This document shows, piece after piece, positions 33,763-43,511 of a stretch of 64,000 nt of DNA. The stretch is from the NCBI RefSeq assembly GCF_010668805.1, contig NZ_WUFT01000022.1, positions 27,013 to 91,012 on the forward strand, in the 5' to 3' direction. The first letter of the stretch is position 1; each line of letters starts with the position of its first letter. A program made the translations under genes and the position numbers. The notes beneath the pieces are model-generated. The model did no database searches. It saw only the letters and a list, made by a program, of their open reading frames with translations, and had not been told where the DNA came from. Origin of the DNA: Rhizobium phaseoli. Lineage in GTDB: Bacteria; Pseudomonadota; Alphaproteobacteria; Rhizobiales; Rhizobiaceae.

Positions 33763-34473
33763 TCAGACCGCGACCTTCACCGCATATTCCCGCAATAGCC
33801 GCTCCACCAGTTCGGGGGTAAGCTCATCGTAATGGGTGATGACGACATCCGGATCGAGGTTTGAGACCGGCACGTCCGAATAACCGAACGGCACGGCGAT
33901 CGACGGGACGCCGGCATTCCTGGCGACGGCGATATCGTTGATGCTGTCGCCAATCATCACTGTGCGGGAGATGTCGCCGCCGGCGCGTTCGATGGTGCCG
34001 GTGAGGTGGCGGGCGTCGGGCTTGCGCACGGCGAAGCTGTCGCCGCCGGTGATGGCGTCGAAATAACTGGTGAGTTCAAGCTTGTCGAGCAGGCCGAGCG
34101 CCAGGCTTTCCATCTTGTTGGTGCAGACGGCGAGGCGGTACCCCTGTGATTTTAGCCGATCCATCGCGGCGACCAAGCCGGGATAGGGCTCGGTGCGGCC
34201 GGGCATGTTGCCGGCATAATGGGCGACGAAACGCTCGACCAGGGGCGGCAGGGCCTCCTGAGCAAGCGGATGGCCGCGCAACCGGCAGGCGCGTTCGATC
34301 ATCACGCGGGCGCCGTGGCCGACGAGATGGGTGAGGTCGTCATAGCTGACCGGTGCGAGGCTGAGGGCCGCAATTGTGTGGTTCAGGCTCTCGACCAAGT
34401 CCGTATGGGTGTCGAGAAGGGTGCCATCGAGATCGAAGACGACGAGCGCCGGGCGGACGGAGGAGGGGATCAA
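33763..34473 (-). CDS. gph: phosphoglycolate phosphatase (HAD family)
   Basis: The protein has 236 residues. HAD motif I VFDLDGTLLDTHTDL carries the nucleophile Asp. Motif II is VCTNKMESL, and motif III and IV residues are in KPDARHL and VMIGDSINDIAVARNAG. The cap domain is of the Gph/PGP type. It hydrolyses 2-phosphoglycolate, formed during DNA repair and oxygenase side reactions, to glycolate. It is divergent from rpiA across a tandem repeat. The enzyme could also act on related phosphates, as many HAD enzymes do. Confidence 0.9.
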   Translation of the reverse strand: MIPSSVRPALVVFDLDGTLLDTHTDLVESLNHTIAALSLAPVSYDDLTHLVGHGARVMIERACRLRGHPLAQEALPPLVERFVAHYAGNMPGRTEPYPGLVAAMDRLKSQGYRLAVCTNKMESLALGLLDKLELTSYFDAITGGDSFAVRKPDARHLTGTIERAGGDISRTVMIGDSINDIAVARNAGVPSIAVPFGYSDVPVSNLDPDVVITHYDELTPELVERLLREYAVKVAV

Positions 34474-34491
34474 GGGCTTGCCTCATTAAGC

Positions 34492-34612
34492 GATGGGTCG
34501 TCCTTTGAGGTGACGAGCCGCCTCCGGGAACGACAGATCGCCTCTGGAAATGACGGATCGTCCTCGGGGGACGATGGATCGTCCCTGGGGACGATGGATC
34601 GCCTCTGAGGTA
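34492..34612. repeat. degenerate 20-bp tandem repeat (six units)
   Basis: Units start at 34492, 34512, 34532, 34552, 34573 and 34593. They follow the pattern GAYGGATCGYCYCTGGGGAC with substitutions; five are 20 bp and one is 21 bp. The array begins just upstream of the phosphatase start on the minus strand and ends about 157 bp before rpiA. No spacer pattern is present, so it is not a CRISPR array. Confidence 0.8.
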
Positions 34613-34768
34613 GGCGATCATGCAGCGGAAAGCAACGGCCTGAAGATCGCCGGGGAAGGCCGCAGGCATCTGTTTCGGCTTTTCATTTTCCGTGATGATT
34701 TTGACTTTCGTTTGCCAGGCGAGCCGTGTAAACAGCACATCCAACGCAATAATCGGAGCTGGCGGCGC

Positions 34769-35467
34769 ATGGATGCCCGCGAAATGAAGATCAAGGCCGC
34801 CGCGGCCGCACTCGCCCATGTCGAAAGCGGGATGCGTCTCGGGATTGGCACCGGCAGCACGGCGGAAGAATTCGTTCGTCTGTTGGCCGAGAAGGTCGCT
34901 GGCGGCTTCAGGGTCGAAGGCGTTCCGACGTCTGAAAGAACGGCGCGGCTTTGCGTCGAACTCGGCGTGCCGCTGAAATCGCTGGATGAGCTGCCGGCAC
35001 TCGATCTGACGATCGATGGCGCCGATGAACTCGATGCTGGGCTCCGGCTGATCAAGGGCGGCGGCGGCGCGCTGCTGCGCGAAAAGATCGTCGCGGCCGC
35101 CTCCGAACGAATGATCGTCATTGCCGACGAGAGCAAGCTGGTCGATATGCTCGGTGCCTTCGCGCTGCCGATCGAAGTCAATCCGTTCGGGCTCGTCTCG
35201 ACACGGATCGCGATCGAGAAGGTCGCGGCCCGGCTCGGTCTTTCCGGTGAACTGGCTTTGCGCCAGTCCGGTGACGGAGAGTTTACCACGGATGGCGGTC
35301 ATCACATTATTGATGCATCTTTTGGCCGCATTCCTGATGCAGAGGCGCTTTCGAGCGAGCTGAATTCCATACCCGGCGTCGTCGAACACGGGCTCTTTAT
35401 CAATATGGCGGCACTTGCGATCATTGCCGGTCCTGCGGGTGTGCGCACACTGCAGACAAACAGATAA
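34769..35467 (+). CDS. rpiA: ribose-5-phosphate isomerase A
   Basis: The protein has 232 residues. RpiA interconverts ribose 5-phosphate and ribulose 5-phosphate in the pentose-phosphate pathway. The phosphate loop GIGTGSTAEEFV, the catalytic-region TIDGADELDAGLRLIKGGGGALLREK and a later EVNPFG segment are all present. The frame is open far upstream through the tandem repeat, but family conservation begins at MDAREMKIKAAAAAL, so the ATG at 34769 is chosen. It is followed 15 bp later by the DUF2059 gene, suggesting co-transcription. Confidence 0.96.
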   Translation: MDAREMKIKAAAAALAHVESGMRLGIGTGSTAEEFVRLLAEKVAGGFRVEGVPTSERTARLCVELGVPLKSLDELPALDLTIDGADELDAGLRLIKGGGGALLREKIVAAASERMIVIADESKLVDMLGAFALPIEVNPFGLVSTRIAIEKVAARLGLSGELALRQSGDGEFTTDGGHHIIDASFGRIPDAEALSSELNSIPGVVEHGLFINMAALAIIAGPAGVRTLQTNR

Positions 35468-35482
35468 CAGGAGCATACACTC

Positions 35483-36058
35483 ATGATGAACATTGCAGGT
35501 CTTGGCCGTCTTGCCGCTGCGACCGTCGTTCTTTCCGGGCTTGCCTTCGGCTCCGCCGTCAAGGCGCAGGAGGTCTCCGAGGACCAGCTGAAGGCGTCTC
35601 GCGCCGCGATCGACGCCATCGGCGCCACTGCCCAGTTCGACAACATCCTGCCCGGTCTCGCCGAGCGCCTGAAGGCCGGCCTGATCCAGGATTCGCCAAA
35701 CTACCAGGACATCATTTCGTCGACGGTCGACGCGCAGGCGCTGGCGCTGGCGCCGCGCCGCGGCGATCTGGAGAAGGAGGCTGCACTCACCTATGCCAAG
35801 ACCTTCACTGCCGACGAACTGAAGGCGATCGCCGAGTTTTATAATTCCGACGTCGGCAAGAAGCTGCTGCGCGACGGCCCGGTCGCCTCGCGCGAGACGG
35901 CGAAGGCTGCCGACATCTGGGCGCAGGGCATTTCCCGCGACCTGGAAAAGCAGAGCAATACCGAGCTTTCCAAGGTCATCAAGGCGCCGCCGGCGGCAAC
36001 CGAAAGCCCGGTGGCTCCGGCACCCGCTCCGGCTCCGGCCCCGGCTGCCCAGAAGTAA
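35483..36058 (+). CDS. DUF2059 domain-containing exported protein
   Basis: The protein has 191 residues. The signal peptide (about residues 1-27) ends near SAVKAQE, placing it in the periplasm. The DUF2059 domain covers about residues 80-150, with TYAKTFTADELKAIAEFYNS and VGKKLLRDGP as its typical core. The C-terminus is a low-complexity Pro-Ala tail (PAPAPAPAPAAQK). The function of the family is unknown. It lies in a probable operon with rpiA and ends in a strong terminator. Confidence 0.9.
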   Translation: MMNIAGLGRLAAATVVLSGLAFGSAVKAQEVSEDQLKASRAAIDAIGATAQFDNILPGLAERLKAGLIQDSPNYQDIISSTVDAQALALAPRRGDLEKEAALTYAKTFTADELKAIAEFYNSDVGKKLLRDGPVASRETAKAADIWAQGISRDLEKQSNTELSKVIKAPPAATESPVAPAPAPAPAPAAQK

Positions 36059-36080
36059 AGCCTCCACCATCAAATTGCGA

Positions 36081-36107
36081 AAGCCCGGCATCGTCCGGGC
36101 TTTTTTG
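36081..36107 (+). terminator. rho-independent terminator after the rpiA-DUF2059 unit
   Basis: AAGCCCGG-CATCGT-CCGGGCTT is followed by a run of T (TTTTTTGTT). It begins 23 bp after the stop codon. It is the clearest intrinsic terminator on the plus strand in this part. Confidence 0.9.
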
Positions 36108-36154
36108 TTATGATGCGGCAAATGCCGCCGGCGAGGCTTCAGGTGACTGTAGAT

Positions 36155-36439
36155 ATGCCCGATCGTTACAACGCTGTCCGAGTGCGGATATCAGGCAAGG
36201 TTCAGGGTGTCGGCTTTCGCATGTGGACGCGCAATGAGGCGGTACGGCTCGGTTTGACGGGCTGGGTTCGCAATGAAAGGGACGGGGCCGTCGTCGCTTT
36301 GATCGCAGGACCCGATGCCGCCATCTCGACAATGATCGAACGTTTCAGCCGCGGGCCTGCGGGGTCGTCGGTTGCGGGCGTCGAGACGGAAGCAGCCCAG
36401 CTTGAGAAAATGCCGACGGATTTCGGCATCACCCGCTGA
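36155..36439 (+). CDS. acyP: acylphosphatase
   Basis: The protein has 94 residues, the standard size. Both signature regions are present: VRISGKVQGVGFRMWTR, with the catalytic Arg and the phosphate loop, and GLTGWVRNERDGAVVALIAG, with the catalytic Asn. It hydrolyses acyl phosphates such as acetyl or carbamoyl phosphate in the cytoplasm. The start at MPDRYNAVRV is chosen by family length; the frame is open to a start at 36110 overlapping the preceding terminator's T-run. It is a single-gene unit. Confidence 0.94.
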   Translation: MPDRYNAVRVRISGKVQGVGFRMWTRNEAVRLGLTGWVRNERDGAVVALIAGPDAAISTMIERFSRGPAGSSVAGVETEAAQLEKMPTDFGITR

Positions 36440-36494
36440 CAGCCGCCATCACTATGCATCGAACATTTGCCGGAGCTAGCTCTTTGCTTTTATG

Positions 36495-36562
36495 CATGCC
36501 GTTGCGGCAAAAGCGCTTCGCGCTTTGCCTAGGACCGCTGCATACGTCCTGATGACATGCAT
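36495..36562. repeat. diverged CTTTAG-type palindromic repeat
   Basis: It contains GCATGCCGTTGCGGCAAAAG on the left and TGATGACATGC on the right, with a stem GGCAAAAGCG/CGCTTTGCC inside. It is longer and less regular than the copies at 7671, 9281 and 39812. As there, its right end touches the stop codon of the neighbouring minus-strand gene. Confidence 0.5.
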
Positions 36563-36774
36563 CAGGCATTCGGGTTCTTTGCAATTTGCCACACACCTTC
36601 TTCATCCGGCTCCACGCGCTTGTTGCCGCGATAGAAGATCGGCAGTCTGGTCTTCTTGTCGATCGAGAAGCGGCTCGGCGTGTATTTTTCGTCCTCGTGA
36701 CCCTCAGTCGCGAGGCCGAGCGCTTCCTTGAATTTGCCAGCCTTGCACAGATTGGCGAAGAGAGTTTGATCCAT
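36562..36774 (-). CDS. small conserved-looking protein, function unknown
   Basis: The protein has 70 residues: MDQTLFANLCKAGKFKEALG followed by a hydrophilic region with FSIDKKTRLPIFYRGNKRV. It is charged, with no membrane segment. The start at 36774 is chosen for GGAG six bases upstream; an ATG five codons earlier is possible. Codon use is coding-like and both ends are well defined between acyP and gor. I do not recognise the family. Confidence 0.65.
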   Translation of the reverse strand: MDQTLFANLCKAGKFKEALGLATEGHEDEKYTPSRFSIDKKTRLPIFYRGNKRVEPDEEGVWQIAKNPNA

Positions 36775-36956
36775 CTTTTGCTCCGGCATCGTTATCCATC
36801 CCCGGATTGCCCTGCCAGCCCCAGGCGACCGGGTCAACCGTTTGCCGGGAAGATTCGGCGATGGAGAACGGATGATGCAGGAGCGGGCTTTTGTTTTCAG
36901 AGCGATCGCCCCTATATCAGCAACATCCTTCCTGCGATTCCCTTCCGGAGCTTCTC

Positions 36957-38342
36957 ATGTCTTCCTACGACTACGACCTCTTCGTCATTGGCGGCGGTTC
37001 CGGCGGCGTGCGCGGTGCGCGTGTCGCCGCTTCGCTCGGCAAAAAGGTGGCGATCGCCGAGGAGTACCGCTATGGCGGCACCTGCGTCATCCGCGGTTGC
37101 GTGCCGAAGAAGCTCTTCGTCTATGCCTCGCAGTTCCACGAACATTTCGAGGATGCGGCGGGTTTCGGCTGGACGGTCGGCGAAAGCAGCTTCGACTGGA
37201 AGAAGCTGGTAGCCGCCAAGGATGCCGAGATCGACCGGCTGGAAGGCCTCTACAAGAAGGGCCTTGCCGGCGCCAATGCCGAAATCTTCGAAACGCGCGC
37301 CGAACTCGTCGACGCCCATACGGTGCGGCTTGTGAAAACGGGCCAGACGGTGACGGCAAAGACGATCGTGATTGCCACCGGCGGGCGGGCGAACCCGCAT
37401 GCGGCCCTTCCCGGCCACGAGTTCTGCATCTCCTCCAACGAGGCCTTTCATCTCGAAGAGCTGCCGAAATCGATCGTCATCGCCGGCGGCGGCTATATCG
37501 CCGTCGAGTTCGCCAATATCTTCCATGGCCTCGGCGTCGAGACGACGCTCATTTATCGCGGGGCCGAGATCCTGTCGCGCTTCGACGAGGATCTGCGGCG
37601 CGGACTGCACGAGGCGATGGTCGCCAAGGGCATCCGCATCCTCTGCCACGACACGCTGCAGAAGGTTTCGAGGGGCGATGACGGCCTCGTTCTGGAAACG
37701 CTGAACAGCGGCACGTTGCAGGCCGGTGTCGTCATGCTGGCGCTGGGGCGCGACCCGAACACCGAAGGCCTCGGCCTCGAGGCCGCTGGCGTCGCCGTCG
37801 ATGAGCGTGGCGCCATTGTCGTCGACGATTATTCCCGCACCAATGTCGAAAACATCTATGCGCTCGGCGATGTCACCAATCGGGTACAGCTGACGCCGGT
37901 GGCGATCCACGAGGCCATGTGCTTCATCGAGACCGAATACAAGAACAATCCGACCCGGCCGGATTACGAGCTGATTCCGACCGCTGTCTTCTCGCAGCCG
38001 GAGATCGGCACCGTCGGGCTCTCGGAAGAGGAGGCGGGCAAACGTTACGGAGAGCTCGAAATCTACCGCGCCCAGTTCCGGCCGCTGAAGGCGACGCTTT
38101 CCGGCCGGACCGAGCGAATGATCATGAAGCTGATCGTCGATGCAGCGAGCCGCAAGGTGGTGGGCGCCCATATCCTCGGCCACGATGCCGGCGAGATGGC
38201 GCAACTGCTCGGTATCACGCTCAAGGCCGGCTGCACCAAGGACGACTTCGACCGAACGATGGCGCTGCATCCGACGGCGGCCGAAGAGCTCGTCACCATG
38301 TATGCGCCGACCTATCGGATCCGAGACGGCAAAAGAGTTTAA
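36957..38342 (+). CDS. gor: glutathione-disulfide reductase
   Basis: The protein has 461 residues. It reduces oxidised glutathione with NADPH using FAD. FAD motif GGGSGGVRGARVAA is at the N-terminus, and the redox-active disulfide is in GGTCVIRGCVPKKLF. The NAD(P) motif is GGGYIAVEFANIFHGLG, with YRG after beta-2 consistent with NADPH preference. The FAD-site motif IYALGDVT and the C-terminal active-site HPTAAEELVTM (His, Glu) are present. The start at MSSYDYDLF is chosen by family alignment; upstream in-frame codons lack a ribosome site. Confidence 0.96.
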   Translation: MSSYDYDLFVIGGGSGGVRGARVAASLGKKVAIAEEYRYGGTCVIRGCVPKKLFVYASQFHEHFEDAAGFGWTVGESSFDWKKLVAAKDAEIDRLEGLYKKGLAGANAEIFETRAELVDAHTVRLVKTGQTVTAKTIVIATGGRANPHAALPGHEFCISSNEAFHLEELPKSIVIAGGGYIAVEFANIFHGLGVETTLIYRGAEILSRFDEDLRRGLHEAMVAKGIRILCHDTLQKVSRGDDGLVLETLNSGTLQAGVVMLALGRDPNTEGLGLEAAGVAVDERGAIVVDDYSRTNVENIYALGDVTNRVQLTPVAIHEAMCFIETEYKNNPTRPDYELIPTAVFSQPEIGTVGLSEEEAGKRYGELEIYRAQFRPLKATLSGRTERMIMKLIVDAASRKVVGAHILGHDAGEMAQLLGITLKAGCTKDDFDRTMALHPTAAEELVTMYAPTYRIRDGKRV

Positions 38343-38354
38343 GCAGCGGTATCC

Positions 38355-39644
38355 TCAGCTGGTGATGCGCGGCGCGCGGATGACCTTGAGGAAGAGCGCC
38401 TTCATCGCATCGGCGATACCGTCGGTCGGCGTCACCTCGAAATAGAGGCCGGGCGAGGCGCATGCCTGCATTCTCGTCGGGATTTCGCTCTGGAAGGGCT
38501 TGATCCATGTATTGTACCAGCTGTTTTTCGGCAGCGGCAGGTAAGTGGTGTAGAGCACTGCAATTCGGATGCCCTTGTCCTTCAGCGGCTGGCAGAAAGA
38601 CGTGTCGATCGGTTCCTGGCAGCGGTCGCCGGTCAGTTTCTTGGTGCAACCTTTCGGTTTTGCACTGTCGCCGACGCCGTCCGAGACGAAGAACAGGATC
38701 TTCTGCGGCGTCGTAGCCGTGCTACCGTCGCCGGGGGTGGTGATGATGGTTTTCATCTGTGTCAGCGCGCTATCGAAGCTCGTCTGCTGGTCGTTGTTAT
38801 AGCCCTGATACGGAATGGTCATCAGATCGACGGCGTCGGTATAGCTGCGCACCTTGTCGAGATCGTCCGTCGGGTCGGATATGGTGGTCAGATTGGCATC
38901 CTCGGCCTTGGTGCCGAAGGTATAGACGCCCATGCGGAACTGATTGTCGGAAACACGCGTGGACTTTGCGGTCAGCGTCAGCTCCTTGGTCGCCTGGCGC
39001 ACGACATCGATGCGCATGCTGACGCCGAGCTTTTTGGCGAGATTGTAGTAATTGTTGTTGTTCTGGGTTTCGTGGCAGGCGAAAGCGCAGGTATCGCTAG
39101 TGTTCTTTTCCATCGTCGCGACGTCGGTCGCGGTGGCGCCGACGCCCATCGAAGGAGTGTTGTCGAGCAGGATGTAGAAATCCATGAAGGAGGCGGTCTG
39201 ATATTCGGCCGTCGCCGTGCCCGAGATCGTGATCGAATCCTTCCCCAGAACACGCATGAAGGTCGTCGGCACGGTCGCGCTGAAGGAGACTTGCGAGTTC
39301 AGTTTGTTGGTGGCTTTGGTGACGTCGATGCCGAGATCGACTTGAACGTCGGCCAACTCCCCGGACATCTGAGACATGAAGATGCTGCGGGCATCGGCCT
39401 TGCCGAGCGAGATCGTGCCGTTACCGCTCATCGTCATCGCGGCGGCCACCGCGCCGGATTTTTCGGCAATCGAACCGACGGCGGCGGCATCGGCTGCCGC
39501 GTAAAGCTGCGTCCTCAGACTGAGCGCGTGGGCGAAATCCACTGCCAAGCCCGCGGTGCCGAGGAGCGGCACCATCAGCAACGCCGTCATGATGCCGAAA
39601 TTGCCCGAACGATCCGATATGAAGCCGAGCGGAAGGATCGCCAT
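38355..39644 (-). CDS. TadG-like pilus-assembly protein with vWA-like domain
   Basis: The protein has 429 residues. A single N-terminal membrane segment (GIMTALLMVPLLGTAGLAVDFA, roughly residues 17-38) matches the TadE/TadG-like opening. The rest is outside and contains a von Willebrand A-like fold starting near MDFYILLDNTPSMGVG; the metal site D-x-S-x-S is degenerate (DNTPS). LFFVSDGVGDSAKPKGC continues the fold, and several Cys residues may form disulfides. It probably acts in Flp pilus or surface assembly. It stands alone here; a second TadG-like gene lies at 43512. Confidence 0.85.
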   Translation of the reverse strand: MAILPLGFISDRSGNFGIMTALLMVPLLGTAGLAVDFAHALSLRTQLYAAADAAAVGSIAEKSGAVAAAMTMSGNGTISLGKADARSIFMSQMSGELADVQVDLGIDVTKATNKLNSQVSFSATVPTTFMRVLGKDSITISGTATAEYQTASFMDFYILLDNTPSMGVGATATDVATMEKNTSDTCAFACHETQNNNNYYNLAKKLGVSMRIDVVRQATKELTLTAKSTRVSDNQFRMGVYTFGTKAEDANLTTISDPTDDLDKVRSYTDAVDLMTIPYQGYNNDQQTSFDSALTQMKTIITTPGDGSTATTPQKILFFVSDGVGDSAKPKGCTKKLTGDRCQEPIDTSFCQPLKDKGIRIAVLYTTYLPLPKNSWYNTWIKPFQSEIPTRMQACASPGLYFEVTPTDGIADAMKALFLKVIRAPRITS

Positions 39645-39811
39645 GACATGTCCCCAATGTTGAAATCATCCGCGGTTTTACATTGGAAGTCTAAAGTATC
39701 GGGAAATCGACATGGTATATGCTGGTTTAACGATGGAAGCGGGGATTTTTCTACCTACAGCGCGTCGCGATCTTTCAGCTTCGCTCCCCGCGCTTCAGGC
39801 CCTTGTTTTTA

Positions 39812-39862
39812 CCCATGTCGTCAGCCCAAAACCGCTTCATACTTTTGGGCGACATGCTTTAG
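39812..39862. repeat. CTTTAG palindromic repeat, copy D
   Basis: The outer arms are CATGTCG and CGACATG, and the inner arms are CCCAAAA and TTTTGGG. It ends in GCTTTAG. Relative to the copy at 9281, the inner arms change CGC to CCC and GCG to GGG together. It lies between two divergent genes, so it is not a terminator here. Confidence 0.85.
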
Positions 39863-40002
39863 ACGCAAGCTCCGGCCGATGACGCCGGCGCGGCATTCGA
39901 GCTTTGGGCGATTGGCCTTTGCAAGCCCGATCTAAAGGTCTATAAGCCGCCGCAATTCAAGATACGGGCATCCCTGGGATGGATGTGAGTGAGGTGAGTG
40001 AA

Positions 40003-41376
40003 ATGGCAGAGAACTGGACCCCGAGCAGCTGGCGGCAAAAACCGATCCTGCAGGTTCCCGATTATCCCGACGCAGCCGCTTTGGCTGCAACGGAAGCTCA
40101 GCTCGCCAGCTATCCGCCCCTCGTCTTCGCCGGCGAAGCGCGTCGTCTGAAGAAGCATCTCGCCAATGTCGCCGAAGGCAATGGCTTCCTGCTGCAAGGC
40201 GGCGACTGTGCCGAAAGCTTCGCAGAACATGGCGCCGACAATATTCGCGACTTTTTCCGCGCCTTCCTGCAGATGGCGGTCGTGCTGACTTTCGGCGCGC
40301 AGCTGCCGGTGGTCAAGGTCGGTCGCATCGCCGGCCAGTTCGCCAAGCCGCGTTCGTCGAATTTCGAGACGCAGGGCGACGTGACGCTGCCGGCCTATCG
40401 CGGCGACATCATCAACGGCATCGAGTTCACCGAGGAGTCGCGCATTCCGAACCCGGAGCGCCAGGCAATGGCCTACCGCCAGTCGGCAGCGACCTTGAAC
40501 CTTTTGCGCGCCTTTGCAATGGGCGGTTACGCCAATCTCGAAAACGTCCATCAGTGGATGCTTGGCTTCGTCAAGGACAGCCCGCAGGGCGAGCGTTACC
40601 GCAAGCTTGCCGACCGCATCAGCGAAACCATGGATTTCATGAAGGCGATCGGCATCACCTCGGAAAACCACCCGAGCCTGCGCGAAACGGATTTCTTCAC
40701 CAGCCATGAGGCGCTGCTGCTCGGCTACGAAGAAGCGTTGACCCGCGTCGATTCCACCTCCGGCGACTGGTATGCCACCTCAGGCCACATGATCTGGATC
40801 GGCGACCGTACGCGCCAGGTCGACCATGCGCATGTCGAATACTGCCGCGGCATCAAGAACCCGATCGGCCTGAAATGCGGCCCGTCGCTGCAGACCGACG
40901 ATCTGCTGCAACTGATCGACATCCTGAACCCGGCCAACGAAGCCGGGCGCCTGACGCTGATCTGCCGTTTCGGCCACGAGAAGGTCGCAGAAAACCTGCC
41001 GCGCCTCATTCGCGCCGTCGAGCGTGAAGGCCGCAAGGTCGTCTGGTCCTGCGACCCGATGCACGGCAACACGATCACGCTCAACAACTACAAGACCCGT
41101 CCCTTCGAGCGGATCCTGTCGGAAGTCGAAAGCTTCTTCCAGATCCACCGCGCCGAAGGCACGCATCCCGGCGGCATCCATATCGAGATGACCGGCAAGG
41201 ACGTGACGGAATGCACCGGCGGCGCCCGCGCCGTTACCGCCGACGACCTGCAAGATCGCTACCACACGCATTGCGACCCGCGCCTCAACTCCGACCAGGC
41301 GCTGGAACTCGCTTTCCTGCTTGCCGAGCGCATGAAGGGCGGCCGCGACGAGAAGCGCATGGTCGTCAACGGCTGA
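40003..41376 (+). CDS. aroF: class II 3-deoxy-7-phosphoheptulonate synthase
   Basis: The protein has 457 residues, the size of plant-type (class II) DAHP synthases. It condenses phosphoenolpyruvate and erythrose 4-phosphate as the first shikimate-pathway step. Typical regions are WTPSSWRQKPILQVPDYPD, LLQGGDCAESFAEH (metal-binding Cys), RIAGQFAKPRSS, GPSLQTDDLL, CDPMHGNTI and HPGGIHIEMTGKDVTECTGG. The ATG at 40003 has GAGGTGAG upstream. A class I isozyme is encoded at 50634; the two are not homologous in sequence and are likely regulated differently. Confidence 0.96.
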   Translation: MAENWTPSSWRQKPILQVPDYPDAAALAATEAQLASYPPLVFAGEARRLKKHLANVAEGNGFLLQGGDCAESFAEHGADNIRDFFRAFLQMAVVLTFGAQLPVVKVGRIAGQFAKPRSSNFETQGDVTLPAYRGDIINGIEFTEESRIPNPERQAMAYRQSAATLNLLRAFAMGGYANLENVHQWMLGFVKDSPQGERYRKLADRISETMDFMKAIGITSENHPSLRETDFFTSHEALLLGYEEALTRVDSTSGDWYATSGHMIWIGDRTRQVDHAHVEYCRGIKNPIGLKCGPSLQTDDLLQLIDILNPANEAGRLTLICRFGHEKVAENLPRLIRAVEREGRKVVWSCDPMHGNTITLNNYKTRPFERILSEVESFFQIHRAEGTHPGGIHIEMTGKDVTECTGGARAVTADDLQDRYHTHCDPRLNSDQALELAFLLAERMKGGRDEKRMVVNG

Positions 41377-41400
41377 GACCGGTTGATATGGATGAGAAAA

Positions 41401-41424
41401 GCCCGGTTCGCCCGGGCTTTTTGT
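41401..41424 (+). terminator. rho-independent terminator of class II DAHP synthase
   Basis: GCCCGG-TTCG-CCCGGGC followed by TTTTTG lies 25 bp after the stop codon. The tetraloop TTCG adds stability. Confidence 0.9.
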
Positions 41425-41606
41425 TGACAAGCCTCGCTCTTTATTCGGGGACATCCTCGGCCTTGGTGCCGAGGATCTGCTGCGCCGGCTGCAGATGCCC
41501 GGGACAAGCCCGAGCATGACGAAAGAGGGCGGCCCCCGACTTTTCGGCAATCTGAAGTCCGGCGGTTTCGCCGGGCTTTTCACTGCCGTGAGGTACGGCA
41601 AACCGC

Positions 41607-43300
<1,694 letters not shown>

Positions 43301-43511
43301 GAGGCAGAGTGTCCTTGTGGGGGATGTTTCCTTTCTGTTTGGACAGGGTCGCTCTCATGTCAGTCTCCCAGGAATTGAATGAAATCGGACGCTGAGTATC
43401 GCCGACAATAGCAGTCGATTCAATGCCGCGATGGGAGGAGGCTGGCGGGTGTTGTCGGCCGGCAACAGGTTCAAGGTGAAGCTTCGGGCCAAAAACCGGC
43501 AATGCGCTGAT

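Noticed and set aside
34492..34612. Possible CRISPR array
   Set aside because: Units are contiguous 20-mers without spacers, and no cas genes are present.
34340..36121. A 593-codon open frame on the minus strand across gph, rpiA and the DUF2059 gene
   Set aside because: It runs through three well-supported genes and a tandem repeat in a non-coding frame and shows no recognisable motif.
36912..38270. A 452-codon open frame antisense to glutathione reductase
   Set aside because: Composition is that of an antisense shadow; the plus strand has complete FAD, NADPH and disulfide motifs.
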